From Astropecten irregularis (Eukaryota > Echinodermata > Asteroidea > Paxillosida > Astropectinidae): a DNA stretch of 64,000 nucleotides. The stretch is taken from the NCBI GenBank assembly GCA_963971285.1, contig OZ020251.1, positions 6,448,001 to 6,512,000 on the forward strand, given 5' to 3'. The notes below the pieces were generated by a model. The model was not told the origin of the DNA, made no database searches, and was given only the letters and a program-made list of their open reading frames with translations. Both the position numbers and the translations under genes were made by a program. Shown piece after piece: positions 31,796 to 44,584 of this stretch; the first letter of the stretch is position 1, and each line of letters opens with the position of its first letter.

Positions 31796-33014
31796 TTATA
31801 CATTAAATACGATACACCCGCGATGACCAAAATTCCAACCGTTAACGCAGTTTTGTTCATCTTCGTGAAAATCTGGTTCTGTTTTTATTACTCGCGGAGT
31901 TGGTTGCGTTGGTGGTGAAGGAGGTAGAGTTGGTTGTGTTGGTTGTGTTGGTTGCGTTGGTGGTGGAGGTAGAGTTGCCTGAGGAATACTCGAAATTAAT
32001 TTTAAGTTTAATCCCGGTGATAAATCTGACGTTGCTATTTGAATATTATTATTATAACCTTCGTGAACCCCAACCCTTAAATCCATATCGGATGGCATTA
32101 AATAAATTCCGGGGGCTATTACAAAATTTAACGAACTTTTGGCGTATTGTAACGAATCTTGAAATCGATTGATAGAAGCCTCGATATCGATAGGAGTATT
32201 TATAACATCTTCTACGATAACTTCAAATTGTCTTCGTGCATCTAATCCAGTTCCCGGGGTTAATACGCTAGTTTTGCGCTTGTGCCCCTAATAACGAAAA
32301 AACGAGAGTTCTTACAGTTTCGTTTAGTTTAGTAATACCAGCTTCTGTAAAAGAAGTCTTATCCGTAATAAATTTTGTCCAAGCATTGGACGTTTCTTTA
32401 TTTTGGCGAAAATATTCTACGGTATAGGTACTTGCATGACCAGAACCCCTGGGAGGATCGGGGGGACCAAACCCCATGTAAGTAGCCCCCGCGTAACGAC
32501 CGAAATTTGTTAAAACGTGATCGTCGTAATTTTTACCCGGTACCACTAGACCAGCACCGTAATAAGCGGTACCTAAACCCTCCGAAGCTTTATCCACGGT
32601 TTGTTTCCAATTATGATTTTGATCCACGTCAAAAAATCTACAAGTATCGACGTAAGCTTCGTGATCTATATTGTTGTTAATCGGGTTAAAAATATTATCA
32701 CCTGGAATTGGGCATTTTAAGAATTCTAATATTTTTCTAATCGTAAAATAAACGTGAAATTTAAATAAATTGGCTATCGTTAAATCCCCCGATGATAAAA
32801 TATCTATCCCCACACCACATCCTGAAGTAGCGCACCAAACTGCAAAATTTAATTGATTTTGATAAAAATTTAACGGGTGAGTTTCGTAACGGTTAATATC
32901 TTCATCCGGTAAAATATACGCGCTAAATATATCTTTAATATTGGCTTGAAAAGTTTCTCCTTCTTTCGATTTTACTACGATTACCGGTTTATTCAAATTA
33001 TTTATCACACTCAT
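31796..33014 (-). pseudogene. Conserved Polinton structural-protein candidate, one frameshift
   Basis: The first frame (33,014-32,268, 248 codons) runs from MSVINNLNKPVIVVKSKEG through NFYQNQLNFAVWCATSGCGV and LFKFHVYFTIRKIL to LGAQAQN. The reading then continues in another frame from about 32,270 (SVLTPGTGLDARRQFEVIVE) through LQYAKSSLNFVIAPGIYLMP to a Pro/Thr/Gln-rich linker (about 31,900-31,990) and a short end at 31,796. Together about 405 residues. The break is in the GCGCAAAACTAGC stretch near 32,265-32,280. The VWCATSGCGV/GAQAQ/GLDARRQF blocks recur in Polintons I have seen, but I cannot name the role with certainty; virion component is likely. It ends 2 bp after the convergent integrase. 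Confidence 0.6.
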
Positions 33015-33044
33015 TTTTATTTAATATTAATATAAATAAAAAAA

Positions 33045-33759
33045 ATGAAACCTTTAATATCGCATTCGTTTAGGATGACAGAAAATGAAGAAACGTTTAA
33101 GTTAGCGAGACCGATTAATACGGAGGATCGAGATGTATGGATCGGTTTAAAAAATGTTTATTTAATATACGATCGCGTACTTTTATTCAACCTGCAACAT
33201 TAGGTAAGAACGGTGAACGCCTATTTTTATCGGAAAAAGAAAACAAAATTTTTATCGAACCTGGTCGTTATCCTATTGATTATTTTGTTAATTTATTTAA
33301 AGATATTATAGCGAGTGGCGCTACTTGGTTAGATGTAGAACTAAATTATGCAGCCTCAAAAATTATACGTTAACATTAACACCACCTTATATATTACTTT
33401 TGGAGGAATCCCTTTTAAAAATATTAGGTTTTAAAACCTTACCCTTAGGAGGTGTTAATGTCGGTTATTATAAAATCAATCCTAAACATGTTTTATACCT
33501 TCATTGTGAACAGATTAAAAAAGAAACAATTTTTTTAAATAGTCACTCTTCCGATCTTTTATCCATAGTTCAAACCGCTAAAAATAATAAGTTACCCCAG
33601 CGATTTATATATGAACCTATAATTGCGAAATTTGATGACAAAATGAAAAAACTCGTATATGATCAAATCAATGAGTTAACGTTTAGCGTACGAGACTGCA
33701 AAGGTAGAATCGTTAACAATCGAGGAAAATAAATTATGTTAAATGTTGATATTTATTAA
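33045..33759 (+). pseudogene. Tandem Polinton jelly-roll-like structural gene, copy A, broken
   Basis: Starts at ATG 33,045 (MKPLISHSFRMTENEETFKL). The frame shifts near 33,140-33,200 into a second (KIFIEPGRYPIDYFVNLFKD), and again near 33,350-33,375 into a third (LLKILGFKTLPLGG, VLYLHCEQIKKETIF, NELTFSVRDCKGRIVNNRG). Compared with copy B it also has a premature TAA at 33,730-33,732, about nine codons before the ancestral end. The LHCEQI/NGK/LTFSVRDxxG pattern is shared with Polinton proteins regarded as minor capsid or penton-like single jelly rolls. That assignment is tentative. Intact length would be about 235 residues. Confidence 0.5.
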
Positions 33760-33800
33760 AACATTTTTAATAAACGATAAATATAAATCTAAATAATAAA

Positions 33801-34495
33801 ATGAAACCTTTAATGTCACATTCGATTAGGATGCCAGAAAACGAAGAAACGTTTAAGTTGGATGAACCCATAAAACAAATAAAGAGGCGTGGATGAGTTT
33901 AAAAAATTTTTACATTGATGTAGGGGTTTTAAATATTAAACATAAATCAAAAATAAGTTTGACTCAATTTACCGATAAAGAATCATAAGACAATCCGATT
34001 CGTACGTTATATTGGATCGATCCTGGTCGTTATTCTATTGATTATTTCAAAGATTTACTAAAAGATATAGAATGGTTAGAGATTGAACTAGATTATAATG
34101 AGTCAAAAATTACAGTAACAAACAACTCCGATAGTCATTATTTAGTTTTAGACCCAGCTATTAAAAAATTATTAGGTTTTAGTTATTCCGAGTTATCAAG
34201 TGGTGAAAATGTAGGTTATTATAAAAACGTAGAACGAGTGTACCATCTTTGTTGTGAACAAATCGAGACAGAAAATAATTTTTATAACGGAAACCCCTGT
34301 TGTCTTTTAGCCATTGTTCCGATCATAGAAACTGACTACGATCCTGCCCCCTTTTTAATTAATAAATTTAAATCTCAATTAAAGCAACTCGTGAATGATC
34401 AAATCAATGAGTTCACGTTTAGCTTACGAGATTGTGAAGGTAAAATTATTAATAATCGAGGAAGAGAAATTATTTTAGATGTAGAAATTTATTAA
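33801..34495 (+). pseudogene. Tandem Polinton jelly-roll-like structural gene, copy B, broken
   Basis: Starts ATG 33,801 (MKPLMSHSIRMPENEETFKL), a clear paralogue of copy A. One frameshift falls near 33,870-33,895 and an in-frame TAA at 33,986-33,988. After that the frame stays open to the natural stop at 34,495, through IDPGRYSIDYFKDLLKDIEW, YHLCCEQIETENNFYNGNP and NEFTFSLRDCEGKIINNRG. Copies A and B carry different lesions, so they decayed separately after duplication. Likely a virion protein, by similarity to copy A. No function is proven. Confidence 0.5.
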
Positions 34496-34543
34496 TTAAA
34501 AAAAGCTTTTTGTTATTATTTAAAATGACGAAGACGATTACGA

Positions 34544-35227
34544 ATGCATATACAAGCGCTAAAGTTCAGCGGGGTCTACAGCAGACCTAGGACCATAAAC
34601 CTTTATCCACAGTTACCTCCTAAACCAGACCCGGGTGATACGACCGATGTTAGTAAAATCTATAGATTAAAAAAAATAGAAAGCATTAAATCCCAAATAA
34701 CCAAAGAGAGGGATAACAGAGAAAGACAATATAAAAAGATTAAAAGAATTATAACCGCGATTCATTATGTAGAAACTGGCATGGGTTTAGTCAGTGGAGT
34801 TTCAGCGGGTATGAGTATCCCCTCACTTTTAGGGGTGATAACAGCACCAGTGGGATTGGTTTTATCCGGTATGACTATAGGAGTGTGTAGTATGATGATA
34901 GGGCTAAAATATGTATCAAAACAATTAACGTATAAAACTAAAAAACACGATCAAATACGAACATTAGCCGATGCTAAACTTAACACGATAGAAGAATACG
35001 TGTCAAAAGCTATCGATGATGGTGATATCTCGCACGAAAATTTTTTATTTATCACTGCGGAACTAAAGAAATTTAACGAACTTAAAGAAAAAATTAGAAG
35101 TAAAACAGCAACCGCGCTTAAGCAAAATCAAGACGGCGAAGCGCAGGTTCAAAAAAAAGTAGAAGAGAAATTAGCCGAACAATTGGAGAAGCAAAAAAAA
35201 GATCTTATCACAAAACTTGGAAATTAG
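34544..35227 (+). CDS. Polinton membrane-associated coiled-coil protein (227 aa)
   Basis: Open from ATG 34,544 to TAG. A Pro-rich start (YPQLPPKPDPGD) is followed by a basic helix (SIKSQITKERDNRERQYKKI), a long hydrophobic, glycine-rich region (GMGLVSGVSAGMSIPSLLGV to IGVCSMMIGL, about residues 78-125), a helical part (ADAKLNTIEEYVSKAIDDG) and a Lys/Glu-rich coiled-coil tail. Similar proteins recur in Polintons of cnidarians and echinoderms; role unknown, perhaps membrane remodelling. Another ATG at 34,525 opens a different short frame, so the original N-terminus may have been altered by a frameshift. It converges on the polymerase gene. Confidence 0.6.
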   Translation: MHIQALKFSGVYSRPRTINLYPQLPPKPDPGDTTDVSKIYRLKKIESIKSQITKERDNRERQYKKIKRIITAIHYVETGMGLVSGVSAGMSIPSLLGVITAPVGLVLSGMTIGVCSMMIGLKYVSKQLTYKTKKHDQIRTLADAKLNTIEEYVSKAIDDGDISHENFLFITAELKKFNELKEKIRSKTATALKQNQDGEAQVQKKVEEKLAEQLEKQKKDLITKLGN

Positions 35228-35273
35228 AGTTCACGAAAGAACGAGTCTTATTAGATAATGAACAGCCACCTAA

Positions 35274-38200
35274 TTACACGGTTGCCACGGCGCCGCCTAT
35301 AGAGTAGTGATCATAAGCCAAAGTGTCAATTCCATTAGATAGGATATATCTTTTTCCATCATAAGGACTCAATGAAGTTTTGGTTTTTACTTGCGTATAA
35401 ATTTGATGTTTGTTAGATTGAATTATATTCATTTGATGTTCTTGAGATTTTTTATTTTTTAAACAATTGTAAAAATTTTCAAAGTTAATATTTTTTTCAG
35501 TCACGGTTTTTGTTATACCTTTAATTTGTTTAACCTCTTTATCATCTTGTATTAAGATCACATACATGTTTGATCTTAAACAAATGGCTTGTTTTACTAC
35601 TTGGCCACCGTATTCATCTTTCATTTTTCCAATTACTTTTTTGTTTTTTGGGTCAAATAAAGGGTGAGTGGGTAAATAATTAGATAGATCGTAAAGTTCT
35701 GAGTCTCGTTTAATATCCTCGTAAACATTGTTGGTTTTAACGATCAATAATAAACTATCGGTATCGGTATACATGAGATTTATGTTATCGTTATATTTTT
35801 TCTTCAAATGATTATAATAAAAGTCGTACATAAAAGATTTGCTTAAATCTAATATACTCACTCCACAATAGATGGGTTTATTTAAATACGTTTTTTCTTT
35901 ATACCTTTCAAAGAAACCTATGTTAGAATATGTAAATTTAGTCGATGTTTTATAATTAGGTTTGGATGCTAGTTTTAATACTTTTTTTACCGATAAATCG
36001 CTATCATCGTCTATAATAATATTTCCATCTATTCTATTTCGTACATTTTCCATCGTTTTACCAAAAACGGAATTATTCATGAGTTAAAAAAAATCTTTTT
36101 CAAAATCTGTTTTGTCCATCGTTTTACCAAAAACGGAATTATTCATGAGTTAAAAAAAATCTTTTTCAAAATCTGATTTGGCCATTTTTCAGAGTTGTGT
36201 ATTTTTATCAATGTAAGACCGCATCCAAGGTTTTTGCTTAAATCGTAAAACACGATGTACGCGCGTGAGTTTTAATCCTAGTTGTAAATACAGTTTTAAC
36301 GTTTTATAATGAATGACATATTTTTTACGAGGTCCTAAATGAGCGATGAGTCTGTCATCTCGCGAGGCTTTTTCTCCGTGAGATAACAATTCTTTTTGAT
36401 AAGGGCTCAACCGTTCACCCGATACGGTTATGTTCTCTGGGGCTAAGGGTAAGTCATTGTGTAAGTCATGAAGCTCTTTAGGATAGTCTAGATCTACTTC
36501 CAACGTAAATCCGTGGTCGTTGTCATCGGCTAAACCTAAAATATGATCGGTCGTAAAGTTAGCGACTTGGTCATCGGTTAACCATTTAAAATCACCGTAG
36601 GGTAACGATTGACTCATTGCCCAACCGTATAAATTGTTAGCATCTAAATAAATTAAATAAGAAGATTCTTTCTTAGGGTCGTAATCTTTTAAATATTTAT
36701 TGTTGGCTTTGTGATGCCTACAACTTCCGACACTAGAATAACCACCTCTTTTACCTTTTTCAAAAAATAAATATTGTTCGATATCGGTTAAAAGTTCTAA
36801 TTCTATTTTAGAATGCAGCAACAAAGCATCCCAAGACAATCCCGGTGCTGTGAGATATTTCGCTGGATCTAAACGATAGTTTTTCTTACAAACGGATCTA
36901 AAGTTTTGAAACACATCGGCGAGTAACAACGTATCAGTGGTCACGTATAAGTCGTGATAATCACCTAGAGTTTTACAGTTGAAAGTTTTCCAAACCAACT
37001 CCGCGTGAGTATATTCTTCTTGCGTAATACCTTTGAGTTTTATCTTACTATAAAACTTTTTAATGGGTGGTAATTGAGTTTCTTTAAATTTATCAAAGGA
37101 ATCCATATATTCGTACGGATAGCACCCCTTTTTTAATAAAAGATCAACATCATCCTTATTATAATCCTTAAAAATGTTTTCTAAATAAATTAAATGCATC
37201 TTTGGGGCAAGCAGCGACTAATTTTTCTAAGGAAGAGTTCATAAAATTTAACGAATCTATAAAACGGAGTTGACCTATACTAATACTTATGTATTTTTTC
37301 GAGTTTTGAGGAATACAAAATACATTATTGAATACGTTTTTTTCCTTTTGATAATAATTTAATATACTTAAAACCTCTTTTAGTTCATCGATTTTAACAT
37401 TTATTTTTTCATCGATTATTTTTAGTTTTTGATTAATGATTTTTATTTTTTCTCTCTTACAACGTTCGCTTTTGATTGCTTTTTGGTTAATTTTTATATT
37501 AAGTTTCTTATCGAATGTAACCCCGTATTTTTCTTCAAACGTTTTTATTTTTGAATTATCGCCTTTTCTTATATTTCGACGAAACTCGTAAAAAATTTCA
37601 CGTTTTTCTTTTACGTATCTAATTTTTTCGCGGAGTTTTATTTCTTGCGTTTCGAGTTTTTCTTTATACGTTTTGATTTTTTCTATACGCGTTTTGATTT
37701 TTTCTATACACGTTTCGCGTTTTTTAATTTTATTATTTAACGTTTCGACGCAAGCGCTTACCCCCTGCATGATCAAATGACCGTCGTAATTTTTAAAATT
37801 ATGAAAAATAACCGGTATTTTTGTGCGAGTTGTTACTTTAAGTTTTAAGTTACAATAATCGTGTGCAACTCCTCTAAATTTACCCGTGATGTGGCAGTGA
37901 TCTCTAACTTTTCTAAATTTATTAATTTTTTTACCGCATTCTAAACACAAACAATCTGCATAACCTTTACTGTTCGTGACCGTGTTTTCTAATTTTTCGG
38001 TTTCGGTTTTTGGTTCACGAGGTATGTCACATTTACAATGTAAACAAGAACTTGGATATATTTCTTTTTCACAAATCCAACACTTGTTACTCCTCATTAA
38101 TGATTCGTCGATCTCTTTGATCGGTTTAGGATTATTAAATATTCGTTTAATTTTATCTCGTTCTTTAAACAATGCATTAATTAAATGTTCGCAGGCGTTA

Positions 38201-39476
38201 GGACCTCTATAGGTTTTTTGCTTCATTAGTTTTCCATCAAATCTTACCACAACGTAAGAATAACCGCTGGGTTTATGAACACTCAACTTTTGAGTTTTTT
38301 TCATCTTTTCTACATTGTATTTTTCTAAAATACATTCAAAATCCGCGTAAATCACAAACGGTGCATCTTGAAAATTTTTAAAGTTTTTAAATTTTAAATT
38401 TTTTTTATCTTCTTCTGGAAGGATGACTCTTGAAGGATGATCGGTTATTCCTTGACATATTTCATTGTGAATTTGTAATGTTTGCGGCGTATAAAAATGA
38501 GATAGACATCTGTAACAAAAATATAATTTATGTCCATCTTTACTTTTACCAATGCTAAATAAAGCCGAAAAATTCTTAATCCAACAATAGTGCTTTTTTA
38601 TTATTTTTTTCCTTCTTTTTCTTCTTCTCTAGTAAATAATAATAGATTTATGTGAATATCGTTCATTTCTTCAGAGATATATAATGGATAAGGAAATTCT
38701 TTTTTCTCATCATTACAATCTAACCCAAACACGTTAATATTTAAATTATTTTGTTTTTCTATTTTAGGAATCTGCTTTAAGGGTGTTGGAAAATCTATAC
38801 CGGTAAAGTCTAACCCATCATTTAACTTATAAGTACCGACTCTTTCATCGTGAATTTGGTATTTCGGGTTATTCTTTTTCTTTTCTTTGATTTCATCCGA
38901 GTATAAACCTAACGCAGATCTGATGGCCCATCTAACGCATTGATCGTCGTTATTTTGTACATTAATAACAGCCTTTTTATAGTTAATAAATGGCGTAAGT
39001 TCAATATAAGAACTACCAGCAACATTGGTATATTTGATAAAGTTCATATAAAACGCTAATATTTTATTTAAAGTTAAACCCGAGGGTCCAAAATCTTTTG
39101 ATTCCACTACATTTATTAGCTCGTTAAAAATGTCATTAACCTTTTCATTTATTTCATCTTCCCTTAAAATAAGATGTTGTTTGGTTTGAAAAGTAAAATC
39201 ATGTAATGCATCAACCAAAACTTCGACTATTATATATTCAACTTTTATCCTAAATTCAAGCTTAAATTGACCTTTTTTTCTAAAGATCTTTGTTACTTCT
39301 TTAATCATATTTTTACGATGATGTATAAAAAATGTATTTAGATCAGAATATTGTCTTTGAAGAATTATTTCTAAATTTATAAGATTACCACGAAAAGATT
39401 TCACTTCTCTCCAGTTTGTCGCTTCACGAATTTCCTCCGATGACAAATGTTCTTTAATCGTTTTGATATAAGTCAT
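35274..39476 (-). pseudogene. Polinton protein-primed family B DNA polymerase, multiply disrupted
   Basis: About 1,390 codons in pieces. The N-terminal part (39,476-38,601, 291 codons; DDQCVRWAIRSALGLY, PLYISEEMNDIHINLL) shifts near 38,605-38,620 into a frame read from about 38,600 (KHYCWIKNF; YFCYRC zinc site) to 37,168. This frame holds ExoI IYADFE, a CxxC/DHCHITG zinc-rich insert, ExoII FHNFKNYDGH and the ExoIII-region FIDSLNF. A second shift is near 37,180-37,200. The next frame carries palm motif A (DANNLYG, about 36,650) and ends at a TGA (36,189-36,191). The last frame has motif B (NNSVFGKT) and motif C (YTDTDS, about 35,755-35,775). Motif B lies in a 66-bp tandem duplication with a TAA in each copy. 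The enzyme would replicate the element by protein priming. Lesions imply loss of function. Confidence 0.9.
36051..36182. repeat. 66-bp in-frame tandem duplication inside polymerase motif B
   Basis: The 66-bp unit starting CATCGTTTTACCAAAAACGG occurs at 36,051 and again at 36,117. It is 22 codons long, so it preserves frame, and doubles the SDFEKDFF to NNSVFGKTM region of the polymerase. Both copies contain TAA (minus strand; plus-strand TTA at 36,084-36,086 and 36,150-36,152). Confidence 0.9.
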
Positions 39477-42400
39477 TTTATCAATAATTGATAAAATGTT
39501 TTATTCGCAGAATTTCCCCTTACTGGCAGTTTCTGAACTGCCAGTGCAAGGATATGTGTATGTGCTCAATGTAACAGTGTTTTGTACATGCACACACATG
39601 GGTAATTACTGTGTACACATACTATGGCAAGCAAGTATCTCAGCAAGATCCAGGTCAGCCAATAGGCTGCAGGATTGCCTTATTGCTTCATGCATATTCA
39701 CTACTTGTAGGCTGTAATGGTTGCAGGGGTGTGTGATGTTGTTTGTTGTTTACTTTGCAACAGGAATTGTGGGGCAACTTGTGTACAGGAAAATGCAAAT
39801 TAATTGATACAAAATAAGCCCTTGTTGTTAGTTCATTTGAGAAGAAGTGCTATTCATGTAGCAATGTTTAGAGCAGGAAATTATAGGTTGTAAACACAGG
39901 ATTTTGGAACAAAATCAAGGAAGATACTGGTTCCTGAACAGTATCAGTTGCTGTGGTTTGTAATTTGTTAATATTTATCTAGGGAATGTGTTTTGTGTTT
40001 TCTGGTCAAAGTTTAGGAGAATTTAGGTTGTTTGTTTGGCCATATAATACCAATTTGAATGACGCAACAAACACAGCATTACAAACAGGATCCACTCATG
40101 AATATTCATATGCAGTGGAGCAGAAGGAGGGCCAATCAATGCCTGGTAAATGGTCCAATGGGAGCAGGAGTTGGTTAAACTTCTAGCCAATGGCTGAGCT
40201 CCAAAAGTTCACTGCTGCCTAGGAGTTATGAGTTCAGTGGGTCAGGCTGCACTTTGTCACAGCCTTCTGTTGTGTCACATACAGATAAAGTATGTGAATT
40301 GGAAATTTTATCCCACCTCCACCCCTTCACCACCATAGGTGGAGTAGTGGGTTGGGCTTTGAAACCTGGGCTTACTTCATGCATTCAGTTTTTCTGTATT
40401 TTACATGTAAGTTGCTATGTCCATTTTGTTGATTTCTTCCGTGCCCTGAATGTTCATCAGGGACGTTCCTCCCATCAGTTCAGTTGGGGGACTATCTTGT
40501 GTAACATGGTTTTATTTACATGTCAATGCCAATGGTTCCATGTTTAGGTTTTGAGTCATTTATAATTTAAAGACCTATTACTCAAAGCATTTTCTGGCGG
40601 GAATTTGACAGACAAAGCAAACTTTTTATCAGGGGTCTAGAATATCAGCCAATTATAAGCTTAACTTTCATCTGTAATTGTTCCCATTGCATTTTCTAAA
40701 TATTATTACAAGTGATTATATTTGCTGTGGCAGGCTGGCTGTTCGTTCCCTTGAGTATATGCGTGAAAATCCCCCATTTTGCAAAGCCGTTCGGGAGAAA
40801 ACCAAATGCTGGTTTGAAACCAAAATAAGACTTGCCATTCATTTTCTGTCAGTTTATTCTCTGACGGCGAAAAAATTACCTGTCGGAAAAAAGCACTGCG
40901 TTGAACCCTATTCTGTGGTCGGATTTCCGTCTCGGGTCACCGTGGCTTATTCTTCGTCCTTATGCATTTCAGCAGTGAATCCTTTGCTTGTCCATGCTTG
41001 GCTCCCAGCCAGACTTGAACTGTGGTCAGTCCGGATTTGACAACTTGCGCATCTGTGACCGAACAATCAAACCGTTTCCCAACAAGCACTACCATCTTTT
41101 TAACAATTAAGTTTTACCATAACAGGCTTCATGCAAAAATTGTTTTCCTTTTCACGTTGCTACCTTTGGTTTGACAGCCCTAGTTTTTTAACAGTTCGGA
41201 CTTGTGAGAATCCGTCTTTTATTTTGTTGAAATAGACTGTGACTTGCAACCGGGCGGAATTGCTGGCCCATTTTTCACGTCCACCTTAGGTTCCATAATC
41301 AGACAGGTATTAATACAAAAGCCCGGCGAATTTCGTTTAACTCATATTTCATAACCTTTCATTGTCACACGGTCATTCTGTCAATGATACAGGTCATTTG
41401 GCTTTATTTGGATAGCTACGTTTCTTTTGTGGACGAATGATTCCAATTTTGTGTGCGAAGGCACTTCAGTCATTTGGTGGTGTTTGTTCAAACGTTAGTT
41501 CCCCTTTTGTACTTCAAGGAATTGCTGCAGAGTGCCCACTACAAAGATTGCTTTTCTTTGTTTTAGTTTTTGTTTTGTTTTTTACTCGGTTTGGCAAGAA
41601 ATTCGAGTCACCAAAGCAACATCAAATCCTATTTCAAGAAATGTTTGCGTATTTTTTTTGAGCATAAGGAAACCCTTCTTTCTAGGAACATCAGTCTTTG
41701 TTAGATTCTTTCTGTTGCTCATTTGCAAAGCCGTTTGGCCAGGTCGAGTGTTTTCAGGGCGTTTTTATCCACTCGTGGTGACCCGAAAGCCTCGCCACGC
41801 TATCCGAGCGTCTCGACTCTCAAGCCGCGTGTTCTGGTTTGAGTTGGCTGGGAAACAATTAGGGAAATCAGATTATTATGCATCATAATTTTCAATGATC
41901 TGAACTTTGTTTGCACCAGTCAATTTGCAACCCAACTTCTCAAAATTATGTTTCTTTTGAATTGGCAAGTTCATTTATTCATGCACGTGAGCTTATGGCT
42001 GGGTCGTGAATGGTCAATTCCCCTGTGCGGACGTCTCACTTTTTTGCTCTATGCCCACTGGTACTCATTATCTAATACTGACCGGTATGGGAGCAGATCA
42101 TGCGTTTTTTCACTTCAGCCAGGTTACATAATTCAGGACAGTTGTGACAATTTGTGTCCTGTTCAGGCGACTGTGCAATATTTAACTCATTCATTCATTT
42201 ATTCATTCATTCACAATAACCATTTATGCACAATTATTACACACAGTTATACAGTTGTAAAATAAAAACCAAGGTTTAGGCACAGTCTTATATACATGAA
42301 CAATAAAAGCCCTATCTCCTGTGCCTCGGTCACAATTCACAGCTGTTCTCCAGGCGATGCCTTTAATTATTTTTGGTTTAAATGACACCCGTTTTACCCC

Positions 42401-43293
42401 CCCCCCTTCCTTCGGCAATGAAGCTTCTACATTTACAGCTATGACTGGTATTTTTGAACACTTATGGTGTGGGTTGGGGAGATGGCGTTTGCTTGTGTAT
42501 CGATGGTACATCCGTCCATCTTCTGAATTCATCATATGGAATTGGATCCTATAGTTTATGGTTGCATTTATGTTTTTGCTCTTTTAACGCAAATACATGT
42601 ATTTCACTCATAGGCAGCTCTGGATATGTTATTTCTCTTCGTTTCGTTTGTTCTTTCATTTTTCCCCTGTTTTCTCTCTCCCTCAAATCTCGTTTTGTCT
42701 GAGTAACACCTGATGTTCGCAAGCATGTGGGGAGATCTCGCGGACTCGTTTGTGCATCGTGCGGTATCATCATCCCCTGATGAGGCTTCGCTTTCTGATG
42801 TTGCAGCTGTGCAGTGGTGGGGCAGACCGGGGAGCTATGGCATCTATTTCAGCGGGACCTGTAGACGAATGTCTCAATCAGGAGTGGGTCAAGGATGTAC
42901 CCCAGTGACCCATACTGAGTTATACTTAAGAGCCGTCCTTGACAAAGGTCATCTGCTCCATGCTCCTTGCATTTTGGTCAGCGATATTGCCTTGAATTCT
43001 GTGTGCCAGGGCTATTAAACATGCAGCTACCTAGTCTTGGCAAGGTTGAGCTGCTCCAACGGGTGGTCAGTCAATCACTTTGTTGATGGATTGTTTTGCT
43101 GGCAGGCTCCGGGCGGTGTAATTAACACCCCCAGATAGTGGCGATGACTCCACTCACTGTTGGTGATCAGACCTTGAAAGGCAGTATTTAATGTCAATGG
43201 GTATGGGGCAATCCTTCTGCCGGCAGTACTTAATGCTCTTTAAAATCCAACTTGACGCTATGTGTTGGCGGCGGTCATTTTTATGACCGTTTG

Positions 43294-44102
43294 GCGGAAT
43301 TCCATTCTGAGCACCATCACATGCCTCTCAGGCTGATGCATTCAAGCCAGATTCATCATGCCTTGTCAGATCTTGTGTTAATTTCATATAATGTAATCCT
43401 CAATACTGTTACCAATCTAATTTACATGAAAATCAACCTTCAATCCAGTTGATAAATGATTATTGTTGATGAGTGTTTTCAATGCTAGCTTTTTATGCTT
43501 TACCAACAATATTATGTTAATGCGGGGATTTGTTGTTGAGTTATGCGTAGGGTTTCACGGTAGCAAGGGACCACCGGAAACCAGATAGATGTTGCGTTTG
43601 ATTTTGTGATTTTGCGTGGGTTTCGCGGTAACGTTGGTCGACCGGAAGCCAGAAAGATGATTTAACTTGATGGTGTTGCGTTGAAAATATGATTGCGTTA
43701 TAGGTTTCGCGGGGTGCGGACGACCGGGAACCAGTGAGATGTTGTTGCGTTGAATTTGAACTTGTGATTGCGTAGGTTTCGCGGGGTGAGACGACCGGGA
43801 ACCAGTGAGATGTTGTTGCGTTGAGCTCAGTGTGTTTAAGAAATAGGGCGATATTGATTACAGTTTCATACATGTTTCGCGGTATCATACGACCGGAGAC
43901 AATTTTACAATGTTGATCATTATTGCTGCGTTTGTGTTTCTCGGACCAAGAGACCATACCGTCCGGGAAACATGGCCCCACATGATTGTGGTGCCCTGAT
44001 TTGAATGTGATTTAATAAACTGCTCAGACCACTCGTAACAAAGAATTTGTTGTAATACTGTGACCATTTCTTGATTGTTGTATTGTCGAATGTGGGAATA
44101 AT
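43294..44102. repeat. Direct repeat, copy 1 (809 bp)
   Basis: From GCGGAATTCCATTCTGAGCA to TCGAATGTGGGAATAAT, nearly identical to 44,585-45,468. It contains about 80-bp subrepeats built on TAGGTTTCGCGGGGTG and ACGACCGGGAACCAGTGAGA. The long minus-strand frame here is a by-product of those subrepeats. Confidence 0.9.
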
Positions 44103-44584
44103 ACATTTGAGGCCAGACTTGGAGCCTCAAATAATTTATTACCGCTAGACAATCAGTCTGGGTTGCCGGGGCATGAGGGGCTACGCAAAGATTTACGACC
44201 TGGTCATTATTTACGACCAGGTCGCTGCAGCCTTTCTTCCCACGTGCATGGCTTGAGTTGTTCACTTTTGTCTGAGCAGTCGATGGAAACACTTGTTGTG
44301 CTTTTAAATCCCGCCACCATCCCCAACATTCCTCCTTGTTTTGAACATTCAGTATACTATTTATGAGTATTTTGACGATATATGGTGTTTCAATTTTTAT
44401 GGTGTTCAATTTGATTCGTGCTAGAGGGCCCTGTCATGGAGTGGCTTTTGCCAAATATACTCGGTTGCCATTTATCTGGAGCCGGAAGGGACTTTCCCCA
44501 ATTTTTCCCGATTCCTCATAATTCTTTTACGGGGTCGTGGTTTTGTGGGGTTTTTCGCCCTTCCCTTGCTAGGTCACCTTCTAT

